DNA of 64,000 bases from JBAZYV01 sp041658345 (GTDB taxonomy: Bacteria > Patescibacteriota > Gracilibacteria > UBA1369 > 2-02-FULL-48-14): the NCBI GenBank assembly GCA_041658345.1, contig JBBAAK010000005.1:19202-83201 (forward strand). The letters run 5' to 3'. The notes under the pieces are model-generated. The model was not told the origin of the DNA. It saw nothing but the letters and a program-made list of their open reading frames with translations, and did no database searches. Made by a program: the position numbers and the translations under genes. Positions within the stretch are counted from its first letter, which is position 1. Every line of letters begins with the position of its first letter. Shown here piece by piece: positions 9,595-17,654 of the stretch.

Positions 9595-10065
9595 ATGCGC
9601 ATAATAGGAATAGATCCGGGTCTAGCCACAACTGGTTTTGCGATTTTGGACTTGGAGAAAAGACAAAAAAAACTGATAAGTTGCGGGGTAATTCGCACAC
9701 AAAAAGGCTTGGGACTTCCAGAAAGACTGTCTGAAATCTACAAGGATTTACAGTCGATTTTACTTGAACACAAGCCAAAATTCTGCTCTATTGAACAACT
9801 TTTTTTCTCAAAGAATGTAACGACCGGAATACAGGTTGCACACGCAAGAGGCGTGGTACTTTTTGCCTTGCATGAGCACGGCATACAAATAACGGAAGTA
9901 ACCCCAAGCGCCCTGAAACGAGCCATAACCGGAAATGGCAACGCAGACAAAAAAGCTATGCAAAAAATGGTAATGCTGGAATTGAACCTGAGTGAACCAC
10001 CAAAGCCGGACGATGCAGCGGACGCAGTAAGCCTTGCCCTATACCTGGCCTCTATTATAAGATGA
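9595..10065 (+). CDS. ruvC: Crossover junction endodeoxyribonuclease RuvC
   Basis: 156 aa, typical length. It resolves Holliday junctions by paired nicks, working with RuvAB. The RNase H-like fold and acidic catalytic residues are visible: Asp in IIGIDPGLATTG, Glu in SIEQLFFSKN, and the Asp pair in PDDAADAVSLAL. The NADKKAM segment before the last acidic motif is also typical. The stop overlaps the next ATG (ATGA). Confidence 0.97.
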   Translation: MRIIGIDPGLATTGFAILDLEKRQKKLISCGVIRTQKGLGLPERLSEIYKDLQSILLEHKPKFCSIEQLFFSKNVTTGIQVAHARGVVLFALHEHGIQITEVTPSALKRAITGNGNADKKAMQKMVMLELNLSEPPKPDDAADAVSLALYLASIIR

Positions 10066-11246
10066 AGCCAATCATGAAAAATAAATTAGTAATACTCGGT
10101 GTGACTGGATTTGGGATTTCACTTTTGGCAACAGTTGGGATTTTGCTTTATCCGAACCTGTCTGACTTTGTAAAAACAAATCTCACCCAAGATATAAGAA
10201 GTGACGGCAATGAAATAATCGAATCAAACATAATTGAAGAAACAAAAAATCCTTACCTAATGCCTAAAGACGCCACCTCAATTCTTGCAGATACCAATCA
10301 AAACGATCAAAAAACAAACTTTTACAAAGGATTAATATTTGCATATCAAGAGAATGACACCGAAGCAAAAAATAGTTTTAAAAAAGCATTGCAACTTAGT
10401 GGCGAAACCGAACCTGCAATAATACAAAATTTCTTAAACGCCTACAGTGATTTTGAATTGGCGCAAAACGGGCAAAGGATCTATTTAAATGCACTTTTAA
10501 CAAAAGCCTACATAGACGCAGAAGAGTACCCGATGGCAATCGAAATGGCCACAAAAATATTGAACGAAAAATCCTCTTACCGCGATGTTTGGATATTGCT
10601 TGGATACGCAAATCTTAAGATGGAAACCTACGCCGAAGCCGAATCAGCCTTCACAAAAGCCAAGAGCATAGATTCAGTAAAACCGGAAATTCATTATTTT
10701 TTGGGCTTATCCAGATTTATGCAAAATAACTGGTCTGGCGCCGTAGAAGAACTGGAACTCGCCATACTTTACGGATTTGAACCAAAATCAGAGGCCTATC
10801 AAAAAATGGCAGAAAGCCAAAACTCCCTGGGCAACTATCAAGATGCGCTCAAGGCATACGAATATCTTGTAAACATAAATCAAAGTTCCGTTGGGCTCTT
10901 TAGCGAACCAATCAGAATAGCTATAGAAAACGTTAAGGATTTAGACAGAGCCTTAACACTCGCGAATCTTGCAACAACCACTTTCCCCGGTGAAGCCTTA
11001 AGCTGGTCTTTAACAGCCGAGGTTTACTTAGCCAAAGGTGAATTGGATAGCGCAGAAAATATGATAGACACGGCGCTTGGGATAAATAGCGCATTTGCAA
11101 AAGCCTACTACATACAAGGCTTAATAAAAGAGGCAAAAGGAGAATTAACGGAAGCAAAATCTTCATATAAAAAGGCCTACGAGCTCTCTCCAAAAGCGGA
11201 TGATTTAAGTGCAATGTCCGCAATTAAATATAACGCCTTAAATTAG
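10062..11246 (+). CDS. Membrane-anchored TPR-repeat protein
   Basis: 394 aa. One N-terminal membrane helix (about residues 8-28), then a polar linker and at least six tetratricopeptide repeats: QNDQKTNFYKGLIFAYQEND, YRDVWILLGYANLKM, PEIHYFLGLSRFMQNNW, AYQKMAESQNSLGNYQDAL, SWSLTAEVYLAKGELDSAE and FAKAYYIQGLIKEAKGELTE. The domain should face the outside of the cytoplasmic membrane as a protein-binding scaffold. It lies between ruvC (4-bp overlap) and the prepilin peptidase (directly abutting), so a link to type IV pilus assembly is possible but unproven. Confidence 0.85.
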   Translation: MKPIMKNKLVILGVTGFGISLLATVGILLYPNLSDFVKTNLTQDIRSDGNEIIESNIIEETKNPYLMPKDATSILADTNQNDQKTNFYKGLIFAYQENDTEAKNSFKKALQLSGETEPAIIQNFLNAYSDFELAQNGQRIYLNALLTKAYIDAEEYPMAIEMATKILNEKSSYRDVWILLGYANLKMETYAEAESAFTKAKSIDSVKPEIHYFLGLSRFMQNNWSGAVEELELAILYGFEPKSEAYQKMAESQNSLGNYQDALKAYEYLVNINQSSVGLFSEPIRIAIENVKDLDRALTLANLATTTFPGEALSWSLTAEVYLAKGELDSAENMIDTALGINSAFAKAYYIQGLIKEAKGELTEAKSSYKKAYELSPKADDLSAMSAIKYNALN

Positions 11247-11996
11247 ATGATCGCTATATACCTCTTTGGCGCCACAATTTTGGGACTCATTTTTGGAAGC
11301 TTTTTAAGTATGTTAATCCCTCGCCTACACGGAAAAGAAAAAGGTATTTTCTTTGGCCGATCTCATTGCCAATTTTGCAAACATATTTTAGAAGCACGAG
11401 ATTTAATCCCACTACTGAGCTACATATTTTTAGGAGGCAAATGCCGATTTTGCAAAAAGAAAATTTCCCCGTGGTATCCGCTCACGGAAATAAGCATGGC
11501 ACTCCTGTTTGGCCTAATGTTTTTTATGATAAAGGATCTTTACGCCTTCTTATTAATCACCCCAAGTTTAATAGCCCTCGGCTTTATATTTTTTTATGAT
11601 TTGCGCTACAAAGAAGTACACGATGCTGTTTTAATCCCGGGAATAATTTGGGTACTTGCCGTAAGCATTTTGCAAGGCAATGCGGTGAGCTCGCTTTTGG
11701 GTGCGGGAATAGCCGGCGGTTTTTTTGGCCTACAATATCTGATTTCAAAAGGCAAATGGATTGGTAGCGGAGATATTTATATAGGAATTTTTATGGGACT
11801 TTTTTTGGGCTGGCAAAACACCCTAATTGGATTGATGCTTGGCTACATCATTGGAAGCGTGGTTGGCGTGGCACTTTTGATCAGCAAAAGAGCGGAGCCT
11901 AACACCGCCGTACCTCTTGGCCCTTTTTTAGTACTTGGAACTATGCTAGCCTTTTTGTACGGGAAAGACTTAATAGCATTTTATTTTAGTACATGA
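11247..11996 (+). CDS. pilD: Prepilin leader peptidase / N-methyltransferase (A24 family)
   Basis: 249 aa multipass membrane protein. PilD/GspO enzymes cut type IV prepilin leaders on the cytosolic side and methylate the new N-terminus. The N-terminal domain has the zinc-binding double CxxC (CQFCKH and CRFCKK). The aspartates are in FFYDLRYKEV and GSGDIYIG, the latter being the conserved GxGD motif, although the first site is less canonical than ALID..PD. At least seven hydrophobic segments are visible. The gene begins immediately after the TPR gene stop. No pilin genes are in the window. Confidence 0.92.
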   Translation: MIAIYLFGATILGLIFGSFLSMLIPRLHGKEKGIFFGRSHCQFCKHILEARDLIPLLSYIFLGGKCRFCKKKISPWYPLTEISMALLFGLMFFMIKDLYAFLLITPSLIALGFIFFYDLRYKEVHDAVLIPGIIWVLAVSILQGNAVSSLLGAGIAGGFFGLQYLISKGKWIGSGDIYIGIFMGLFLGWQNTLIGLMLGYIIGSVVGVALLISKRAEPNTAVPLGPFLVLGTMLAFLYGKDLIAFYFST

Positions 11997-13465
11997 AGAT
12001 TTTGATTCTTGCAGGCGGAGCTGGCACAAGGCTTTGGCCAATGAGTTCGGCAAAAAAACCAAAACAATTCCAAAAACTGGTGTCCAACCACACTATGTTG
12101 GAAGAAACTTGGAATAGGCTGAGTTTTGTAGATAAAAATGACATTTATGTGAGCACAAACACAGCCTACGAACATTTTGTAAGAGAGCTTTTGCCTGATT
12201 TGCCGGCAGAAAACCTAATACTCGAACCCAGTATGCAAGATACGGGTCCATGTATAGGACTCGCAACAACCTTAATCGCAAAAAAAGATCCAAAAGCGGT
12301 AATCGCCATTGTTTATGCAGATCACCTTGTAAAAGACACAAAAGAGTTTGAACTAAAACTCAAAGCCGCAGAAGAGCTCGCACTCACAGAGAACACCCTC
12401 AACATTATTGAAGTAAAAGCCAAATATCCAAACACAAATTTGGGCTATGTTCGTATTGGACGCATGCTAAAAGAAACAACCGGCGGGGTCGAAGTTTATG
12501 AATTTAAGGAATTTAAAGAGAAACCGGATGCCGAAACTGCAAAAAAATTCCTCTCATCTTACAGTTACCTCTGGAACACAGGCTATTATGTTTGGCGAGC
12601 CGACACTATCCTTGAGGAATTCAAAAAGCACCTGCCAAAAACCTATGCGGAACTACAAAAAATCGCAAATGGAGCAAAAATTGAAGATTGTTACCCTGCG
12701 TGCGACAAGATTTCGATTGATTACGGAATTATGGAAAAAGTGGATAGCTCACGCGTAAGAATAATCCCTGCTGATTTAGGCTGGAGCGATATAGGCACTT
12801 TTGCATCCCTGCATGAAGAATTAACAGATAAAAACACGGACAATCTCATAAAAGGCAATGTTTCAACGGTAGATTGTGAAGGGAGCCTGATTTACAACGA
12901 GGATGATGGATTAATTGGCGCAATAGGACTTAAAGATATTGTTGTGGTCCGTGCAGATGGCCAAACTCTGGTCTGCAAAAAGAACCGCAGTGGTGACATT
13001 AAAACACTAGGTGCTTTAGTGCTAAACAATAAGAGCCCAATAAACAACAACATTACATCGCACGCACAAAGCAAGCCGGTTAAAAAAATCCCAAAACCTT
13101 GGGGCCACGAGATTTGGTTCGCAGACCAAAAAGAATATGCAGGCAAAATTTTGCATATAAAAAAGGGCCACCGCTACTCACTCCAATACCACGAACACAA
13201 AAAAGAAACTCAATTCTTGCTTAACGGACTGATTAAATTTTCCACAGGAGCTTCACAAGATAGCTTGGAAGAAATAATTTTAAAACCGGGAGATAAATTA
13301 GATATTTTGCCCGGAACAATCCACCGTGCCCAGGCCTTGGAAGACAGCGACATCCTAGAGGTTTCAACAAACGATTTGGACGACGTGGTAAAACTGGCGG
13401 ACGATTACGGCAGAAGTGGAAAAGGCAACGACTTTGAGCTGGACAAAAAGCTCTCTAAAGAATAG
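11993..13465 (+). CDS. manC: Mannose-1-phosphate guanylyltransferase with C-terminal cupin (type II PMI-like)
   Basis: 490 aa bifunctional-type protein. The nucleotidyltransferase domain begins LILAGGAGTRLWPMSS and continues with VYADHLV, EFKEKPD and GYYVWRAD, making GDP-mannose from GTP and mannose-1-phosphate. Residues about 365-475 are a cupin typical of type II phosphomannose isomerases (PKPWGHEIWFA, QYHEHKKETQFLL, KPGDKLDILPGTIHRAQA). The gene overlaps the peptidase gene by 4 bp. GDP-mannose would feed surface polysaccharides, matching the WecA-like and O-antigen-ligase-like genes elsewhere in the window. Whether both activities remain cannot be judged from sequence. Confidence 0.92.
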   Translation: MKILILAGGAGTRLWPMSSAKKPKQFQKLVSNHTMLEETWNRLSFVDKNDIYVSTNTAYEHFVRELLPDLPAENLILEPSMQDTGPCIGLATTLIAKKDPKAVIAIVYADHLVKDTKEFELKLKAAEELALTENTLNIIEVKAKYPNTNLGYVRIGRMLKETTGGVEVYEFKEFKEKPDAETAKKFLSSYSYLWNTGYYVWRADTILEEFKKHLPKTYAELQKIANGAKIEDCYPACDKISIDYGIMEKVDSSRVRIIPADLGWSDIGTFASLHEELTDKNTDNLIKGNVSTVDCEGSLIYNEDDGLIGAIGLKDIVVVRADGQTLVCKKNRSGDIKTLGALVLNNKSPINNNITSHAQSKPVKKIPKPWGHEIWFADQKEYAGKILHIKKGHRYSLQYHEHKKETQFLLNGLIKFSTGASQDSLEEIILKPGDKLDILPGTIHRAQALEDSDILEVSTNDLDDVVKLADDYGRSGKGNDFELDKKLSKE

Positions 13466-13512
13466 CGGAAATCATTTTAATCTTATGACAAGGTGCGACG
13501 ACTAAGCTCAGC

Positions 13513-13540
13513 TTGTTTTTGGCTTACAGGCTCGTATAAT
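13513..13540 (+). promoter_or_regulatory. Promoter of secDF
   Basis: -35 TTGTTT (13513-13518), 16-bp spacer, perfect -10 TATAAT (13535-13540). The expected transcript start near 13547 leaves about 29 nt before the ATG at 13576. An in-frame TTG at 13540 falls on the -10 box and is rejected as a start. Confidence 0.75.
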
Positions 13541-13575
13541 TGCGCCACAAAGTTCTAATTTCTTACTTTTTATTT

Positions 13576-16500
13576 ATGTGGAGTCCAAAACGTCTTCTTG
13601 CAGGCAAAGCCCTGCTAATAATTATTTTTGCCGGCCTACTTGGCTACGCAGACAGGGTGAGTGATTTAAAACTGGGTCTTGACCTTAAGGGAGGAACCCA
13701 ACTCGATTATTCAATTGACCTAAGCAAAGTTGAAGAAGGAGATAAAACTCAATTGGTTGAAGGAGTTAAAGAAGTTATCCGCAAACGTGTGGATAATTTG
13801 GGAGTTTCTGAGCCGAATATATACGTTTCAAACATCGCCAACGAATACCACATTATTGTGGAATTAGCCGGAATAACAAATATTGATGAAGCAAAAGCTG
13901 TGGTTGGTAAAACCATACAACTTGAGTTTAAGGAGGAAAATCCTACTCCGGACGATGCAAAACAAGTTGCTTGGGCAAACGATTCATCAAAATCATTCCT
14001 GGATAAGTTAAATGCAGGAGAAGACTTTGTAACGCTCGGAGAAAAAGAACAAAAAGGAAACTCGGATGAAATTATGTTCACGGAAACAGAGCTACAAGAT
14101 TTAACGCTTTACTCAGAATCCATCCAAAACGCGGTAAAAGATAAGGCAAAAGGCACACTTGTTGGACCTATTGAACTTTCTAACGGCTACACTGTTGATT
14201 CAAGCGGAAACATGACTGAAGCAAAAGGTATGGGATTAATCCAAATTGTAGATTTGAGTTCGGAAGAAACGGAAAAAGAAATCCCGGAAGAAGTAAGTGC
14301 TCGCCACGTTTTGATTTCTTATACAGGTTCTTCAGCAAGTAGTGGAACGGCACGCACAAAAGAAGAAGCTTTAGCCCTAGCTCAAGAAATCGCGCAAAAA
14401 ATCAAAGATGGAGGCAGTTTTGAAGACCTTGCAACAGAATACTCGGACGACACAGGTTCAGGCGCCAAGGGTGGAGATTTGGGTGCTTTTGGCCGAGGTG
14501 TGATGACAGAAAAATTCGAGGAAACAGCTTTCGCCTTAGATGTAAATGAAGTATCAGACATAGTGGAAACTGAATTCGGATACCACATCATTCAGGTTTA
14601 CGCTAAACAAGAAGCAAGCACGGAAACAACCACAATTCAAACAAGTGCACTCAACACAATCATCTGGAGCACGGCCCCGGATATGTGGATGGAAACAGCA
14701 TCACTAACCGGAGAACACTTCAAGAGAGCGGATGTTTCTTTTAATCAAGCATACCAACCATTTGTATCCATCACTTTTGACGATGAAGGCGGAAAAATCT
14801 TTGAAGAATTAACAGGAAGAAACGTTGGCAAACGCATTGCAATCTTTGTGGGTGGAGACCTCATTTCCGCTCCAAATGTGCAGGCGCAAATTTCCGGCGG
14901 ACAAGCTCAAATAACGGGTAACTTTACCTTGGAAGAAGCACAAGACTTGGCTCGTAATTTAAATACCGGAGCCATCCCGGCCCCGGTTGAACTCGTAGGG
15001 CAACACAACATTAGCGCAACACTCGGCCAAGAAGCCCTAAATCAAAGCTTATTTGCCGGACTTATAGGTGTAATCATCTTGGCTCTGTTCATGATTCTTT
15101 ACTACCGCTTACCGGGTCTAATCGCCGTAGTCGCACTTGCAATCTACTCATTAATAATGGTTTTTGTAATCAAAACCGCTATCCCAACGGCTGTGGCTCT
15201 TTTTATAAGCCTTGGAATTTTTGGATATGTCGTCCACATAATCCTTAAAAATCGTGATTCCGGAGGGGAAAAATTCATAGCCTTTATGGTGGCATGTTTC
15301 GTACTCTTTTTCTTAACACTAGTGCTCTCCAGCCAAATCACCCTTACACTCGCAGGTATCGCCGGAGTAATTCTTTCCATAGGTATGGCTGTTGACGCAA
15401 ATATATTGATTTTTGAACGTATGAAGGAAGAGATGAAAGAAGGTCGCACAATTCACCAAGCAATAGACGAAGGCTTTAAACGCGCTTGGGATAGTATCCG
15501 TGATTCAAACTTCTCTTCCCTTATAACTTGCGCGATTTTGTTCTACTTTGGCTCCTCAATCATTCGTGGATTCGCAACCAACTTGGCTCTTGGTATTTTG
15601 ATATCAATGTTTAGTGCCATCATGCTTACACGCACACTTCTCGCTTGTGTTTCAGAGACTCGCCTTACAAAAATTCTTTGGCTTTGGGCCCCTGCTAAAA
15701 AGCGCACAAAACTTTGGCCGATTATGAAACAAACAAAAATCTGGGCCGGAGTTTCCGCGACTCTTGCCGGAATTTCAATCCTTGCAATCCTTATTTTTGG
15801 ATTTAATTTAGGACTCGATTTCACAGGTGGGACAATGATGGAACTCAAACCTAATAACGAAGCCTTGACCGTAGAACAAGTCACTGCGGATATTGCATCC
15901 GTTGGCACAGTAACTGAGATTGATTTTGGCACCCCACAAATAGTTACCACGGAACAAGGCGATTTAATGATCCGCATGAAGCATATTTCCGAGGAAGAAC
16001 ATGTAGCTATTTTGACTAAATTAAAAGAAACAAGCCCAAACCTGGAAGAAGTAAGATTCACAACCCTCGGCCCAACAATCGGAGAAACCATGAAGCAAAA
16101 GGCAATTTTTGCCCTTATATTGACCTCTATAATGATAGTGATTTACATCTCTTTTGCTTTCCGCAAAGTCCCGCGTGAAGTTAGCGCATGGAGATTTGGA
16201 GTTTCTGCAATTCTTGCTCTTATACACGACGTACTAATAGTGGTCGGAGTATTTGTAATTCTTGGTCACTATGCAAATGTTGAACTCGATGCCTTCTTTA
16301 TAACGGCAATTCTTACTATTATGGGATTCTCCGTGCACGACACCATCGTAGTATTCGATCGTATCCGCGAGAACCTTCGCTTCCGTGAAAGTAACGAATC
16401 TCTTTCCGAAACGGCAAATAAAGCTCTAAATCAAACCATGGCGCGCTCAATCAACACCTCGCTTGCAACCTTGATTACTATTGTTGCACTACTTATATTT

Positions 16501-16632
16501 GGAGCTGAGAGCACAAAGATGTTCGTCCTTGCCTTAACTATTGGTATAGTTGCCGGAACTTACTCTTCAATTTTCATTGCAAGCCCACTAATGGTATGGT
16601 GGAACAACTGGGCTGACGCAAAAAAACGCTAG
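13576..16632 (+). CDS. secDF: SecD-SecF fusion with parvulin-like insertion
   Basis: 1018 aa. SecDF uses the proton gradient to help pull exported proteins through SecYEG. The SecD half opens with a membrane helix and LGLDLKGGTQLDY, and later has IGMAVDANILIFERMKEE. The SecF half begins LGLDFTGGTMMELK and includes GFSVHDTIVVFDRIREN. In the first extracytoplasmic domain, about residues 240-343 form a PPIC (parvulin) rotamase: ARHVLISY, GGSFEDLATEYSDD, GGDLGAFGRG, FGYHIIQV. Residues about 128-228 look like a second, degenerate parvulin-like unit (LNAGEDFVTL, GPIELSNGY, GLIQIVDL). The SecD membrane part also carries about 50 extra residues with two hydrophobic segments (around 15190-15330). Natural SecD-SecF fusions are known; the insertions are the unusual part. 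Confidence 0.93.
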   Translation: MWSPKRLLAGKALLIIIFAGLLGYADRVSDLKLGLDLKGGTQLDYSIDLSKVEEGDKTQLVEGVKEVIRKRVDNLGVSEPNIYVSNIANEYHIIVELAGITNIDEAKAVVGKTIQLEFKEENPTPDDAKQVAWANDSSKSFLDKLNAGEDFVTLGEKEQKGNSDEIMFTETELQDLTLYSESIQNAVKDKAKGTLVGPIELSNGYTVDSSGNMTEAKGMGLIQIVDLSSEETEKEIPEEVSARHVLISYTGSSASSGTARTKEEALALAQEIAQKIKDGGSFEDLATEYSDDTGSGAKGGDLGAFGRGVMTEKFEETAFALDVNEVSDIVETEFGYHIIQVYAKQEASTETTTIQTSALNTIIWSTAPDMWMETASLTGEHFKRADVSFNQAYQPFVSITFDDEGGKIFEELTGRNVGKRIAIFVGGDLISAPNVQAQISGGQAQITGNFTLEEAQDLARNLNTGAIPAPVELVGQHNISATLGQEALNQSLFAGLIGVIILALFMILYYRLPGLIAVVALAIYSLIMVFVIKTAIPTAVALFISLGIFGYVVHIILKNRDSGGEKFIAFMVACFVLFFLTLVLSSQITLTLAGIAGVILSIGMAVDANILIFERMKEEMKEGRTIHQAIDEGFKRAWDSIRDSNFSSLITCAILFYFGSSIIRGFATNLALGILISMFSAIMLTRTLLACVSETRLTKILWLWAPAKKRTKLWPIMKQTKIWAGVSATLAGISILAILIFGFNLGLDFTGGTMMELKPNNEALTVEQVTADIASVGTVTEIDFGTPQIVTTEQGDLMIRMKHISEEEHVAILTKLKETSPNLEEVRFTTLGPTIGETMKQKAIFALILTSIMIVIYISFAFRKVPREVSAWRFGVSAILALIHDVLIVVGVFVILGHYANVELDAFFITAILTIMGFSVHDTIVVFDRIRENLRFRESNESLSETANKALNQTMARSINTSLATLITIVALLIFGAESTKMFVLALTIGIVAGTYSSIFIASPLMVWWNNWADAKKR

Positions 16633-16644
16633 TTTCACACCAAA

Positions 16645-16675
16645 AGCCTATGCCACACAAGTTGTAGCATAGGCT
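16645..16675. terminator. Inverted repeat after secDF, possible terminator
   Basis: Perfect 9-bp arms AGCCTATGC (16645-16653) and GCATAGGCT (16667-16675) with a 13-nt loop, 12 nt after the secDF stop. No T-tract follows, so it may be a processing or RNA-stability signal rather than an intrinsic terminator. It ends 4 nt before tRNA-Arg. Confidence 0.45.
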
Positions 16676-16679
16676 AATT

Positions 16680-16754
16680 GCACCCGTAGCTTAACGGATA
16701 AAGCTCTGGTCTTCGGAACCAGCAATGGGGGTTCGATTCCCTCCGGGTGCACCA
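16680..16754 (+). tRNA. tRNA-Arg, anticodon UCG (CCA encoded)
   Basis: Complete cloverleaf. The acceptor stem GCACCCG (16680-16686) pairs with CGGGTGC (16744-16750). The D-stem is GCTT/AAGC. The anticodon stem CTGGT/ACCAG encloses loop CTTCGGA, with anticodon TCG at 16713-16715, which reads CGN arginine codons. The T-arm is GGGGG-TTCGATT-CCCTC. Discriminator A is followed by a genomically encoded CCA (16752-16754). It is a single gene, not part of a tRNA cluster. Confidence 0.97.
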
Positions 16755-16756
16755 CA

Positions 16757-16786
16757 CTCTGAACAGGACAAAATCCTAGTTCAGAG
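16757..16786. terminator. Strong hairpin downstream of tRNA-Arg
   Basis: The 12-bp stem CTCTGAAC+AGGA / TCCT+GTTCAGAG has one bulged A at 16778 and loop CAAAA. It starts 2 nt after the tRNA CCA end and is followed by GAATATTTT. It probably ends or protects the tRNA transcript, and may also act from the opposite strand for the convergent gene 16816-17583. Confidence 0.6.
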
Positions 16787-16804
16787 GAATATTTTGCATT
16801 TCCC

Positions 16805-16817
16805 AGGACAAAGTCCT
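16805..16817. repeat. Small hairpin AGGAC-AAA-GTCCT
   Basis: A perfect 5-bp stem at 16805-16817 closely copies the inner part of the preceding hairpin (AGGACAAAATCCT, 16765-16777). It overlaps the stop codon of the minus-strand gene ending at 16816, so it could be part of that gene's 3' end signal. Confidence 0.5.
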
Positions 16818-17583
16818 ATTTGCGATGCCCTTTTTTATTGCGCCTAGCCATCGTCACCTTCCTTGGTCTAACTGCTTTCACTGGTACCCCACCCGACCCA
16901 TCGGCATCATCACCCCACTCCTCATCGGCAAGTTCCTCCCTATAGGCATCACTCCCCATAAATGCAGATAAGTCATCCCCAAATTGGGTACTACTCCTCC
17001 TGTAGAAATCACGCCCTTTCTCTCGTGTTACAGCCAATATCTCACTTATCCGATTCACGACACGCACAAAAAGAGTATTCCACAACTCTTTTGAACCTGT
17101 ACATGCCCACGCCCCATAAACAAGAATTCTAATTAAATGAGCACCAGCTCCTTCGTCCAGAACAAAGTATTTTACCCCTTCTTTAAAATCATCACGACTA
17201 CATTTTATCAAATATTCATCAATAATACTTTGACTAGTAAAAGAAATGGGCTCAGAACCTACACAAAGTGAAGACGATAAGACAGCATCCCTATGATCAG
17301 GAGCCAAACGAGCATCCAGAGTCGGTGGTATGCCCAAAACCACAAAAACGTCTCGAGCAGTACTATCCAAAATTGCTTGAACATTATGTGGCTCCATAGT
17401 CAACAAATCACCACCAATTTCAATCCCTTGTTTTTCTAAATTTGACATCAGAGCATCAATAAATGCAGTGTCAATTACTCCAGGGTAACAACCCCCGGTC
17501 TTAGTCATTTTAGGATTGACTGGCAAAGCATAATAAACCGTACCAATTTTCTCTTCACCTTCATTGTCATTTTCATCAGACAT
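16816..17583 (-). CDS. Hypothetical cytosolic protein, unknown family
   Basis: 255 aa with no recognised domain. There is no signal peptide or membrane helix. The first dozen residues are acidic (MSDENDNEGEEK) and the C-terminus is very basic (RPRKVTMARRNKKGHRK), suggesting nucleic-acid contact. Segments that may be conserved include GCYPGVIDTAFIDAL and FVVLGIPPTLDARLAPDHRD. It has its own promoter and stands alone between tRNA-Arg and a surface-protein gene. The position beside a tRNA and lack of recognisable homology could mean an accessory gene, but no integrase or direct repeat was seen. Confidence 0.7.
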   Translation of the reverse strand: MSDENDNEGEEKIGTVYYALPVNPKMTKTGGCYPGVIDTAFIDALMSNLEKQGIEIGGDLLTMEPHNVQAILDSTARDVFVVLGIPPTLDARLAPDHRDAVLSSSLCVGSEPISFTSQSIIDEYLIKCSRDDFKEGVKYFVLDEGAGAHLIRILVYGAWACTGSKELWNTLFVRVVNRISEILAVTREKGRDFYRRSSTQFGDDLSAFMGSDAYREELADEEWGDDADGSGGVPVKAVRPRKVTMARRNKKGHRK

Positions 17584-17608
17584 AGGAATCGTTTAAAAAT
17601 AAGCCAGA

Positions 17609-17637
17609 ATTAAAACACGATTTGGCAACAATGTAAA
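17609..17637 (-). promoter_or_regulatory. Promoter of the hypothetical gene 16816-17583
   Basis: On the minus strand: -35 TTTACA (17637-17632), 17-bp spacer, -10 TTTAAT (17614-17609). Expected start near 17602, leader about 19 nt to the ATG at 17583. Confidence 0.5.
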
Positions 17638-17654
17638 GGGCAAATCACCACCCT

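Noticed and set aside
13501..13520. Intrinsic terminator after manC (AAGC-TCA-GCTT then T-run)
   Set aside because: Only a 4-bp stem, and the T-run is better explained as the -35 box of the secDF promoter.
13540..13575. TTG at 13540 as start of secDF
   Set aside because: It overlaps a perfect TATAAT; the first plausible start after the transcript start is ATG 13576.
16680..17654. Genomic island integrated at tRNA-Arg
   Set aside because: No integrase, no second copy of the tRNA 3' end and no clear boundary were found; only a single unrecognised gene.
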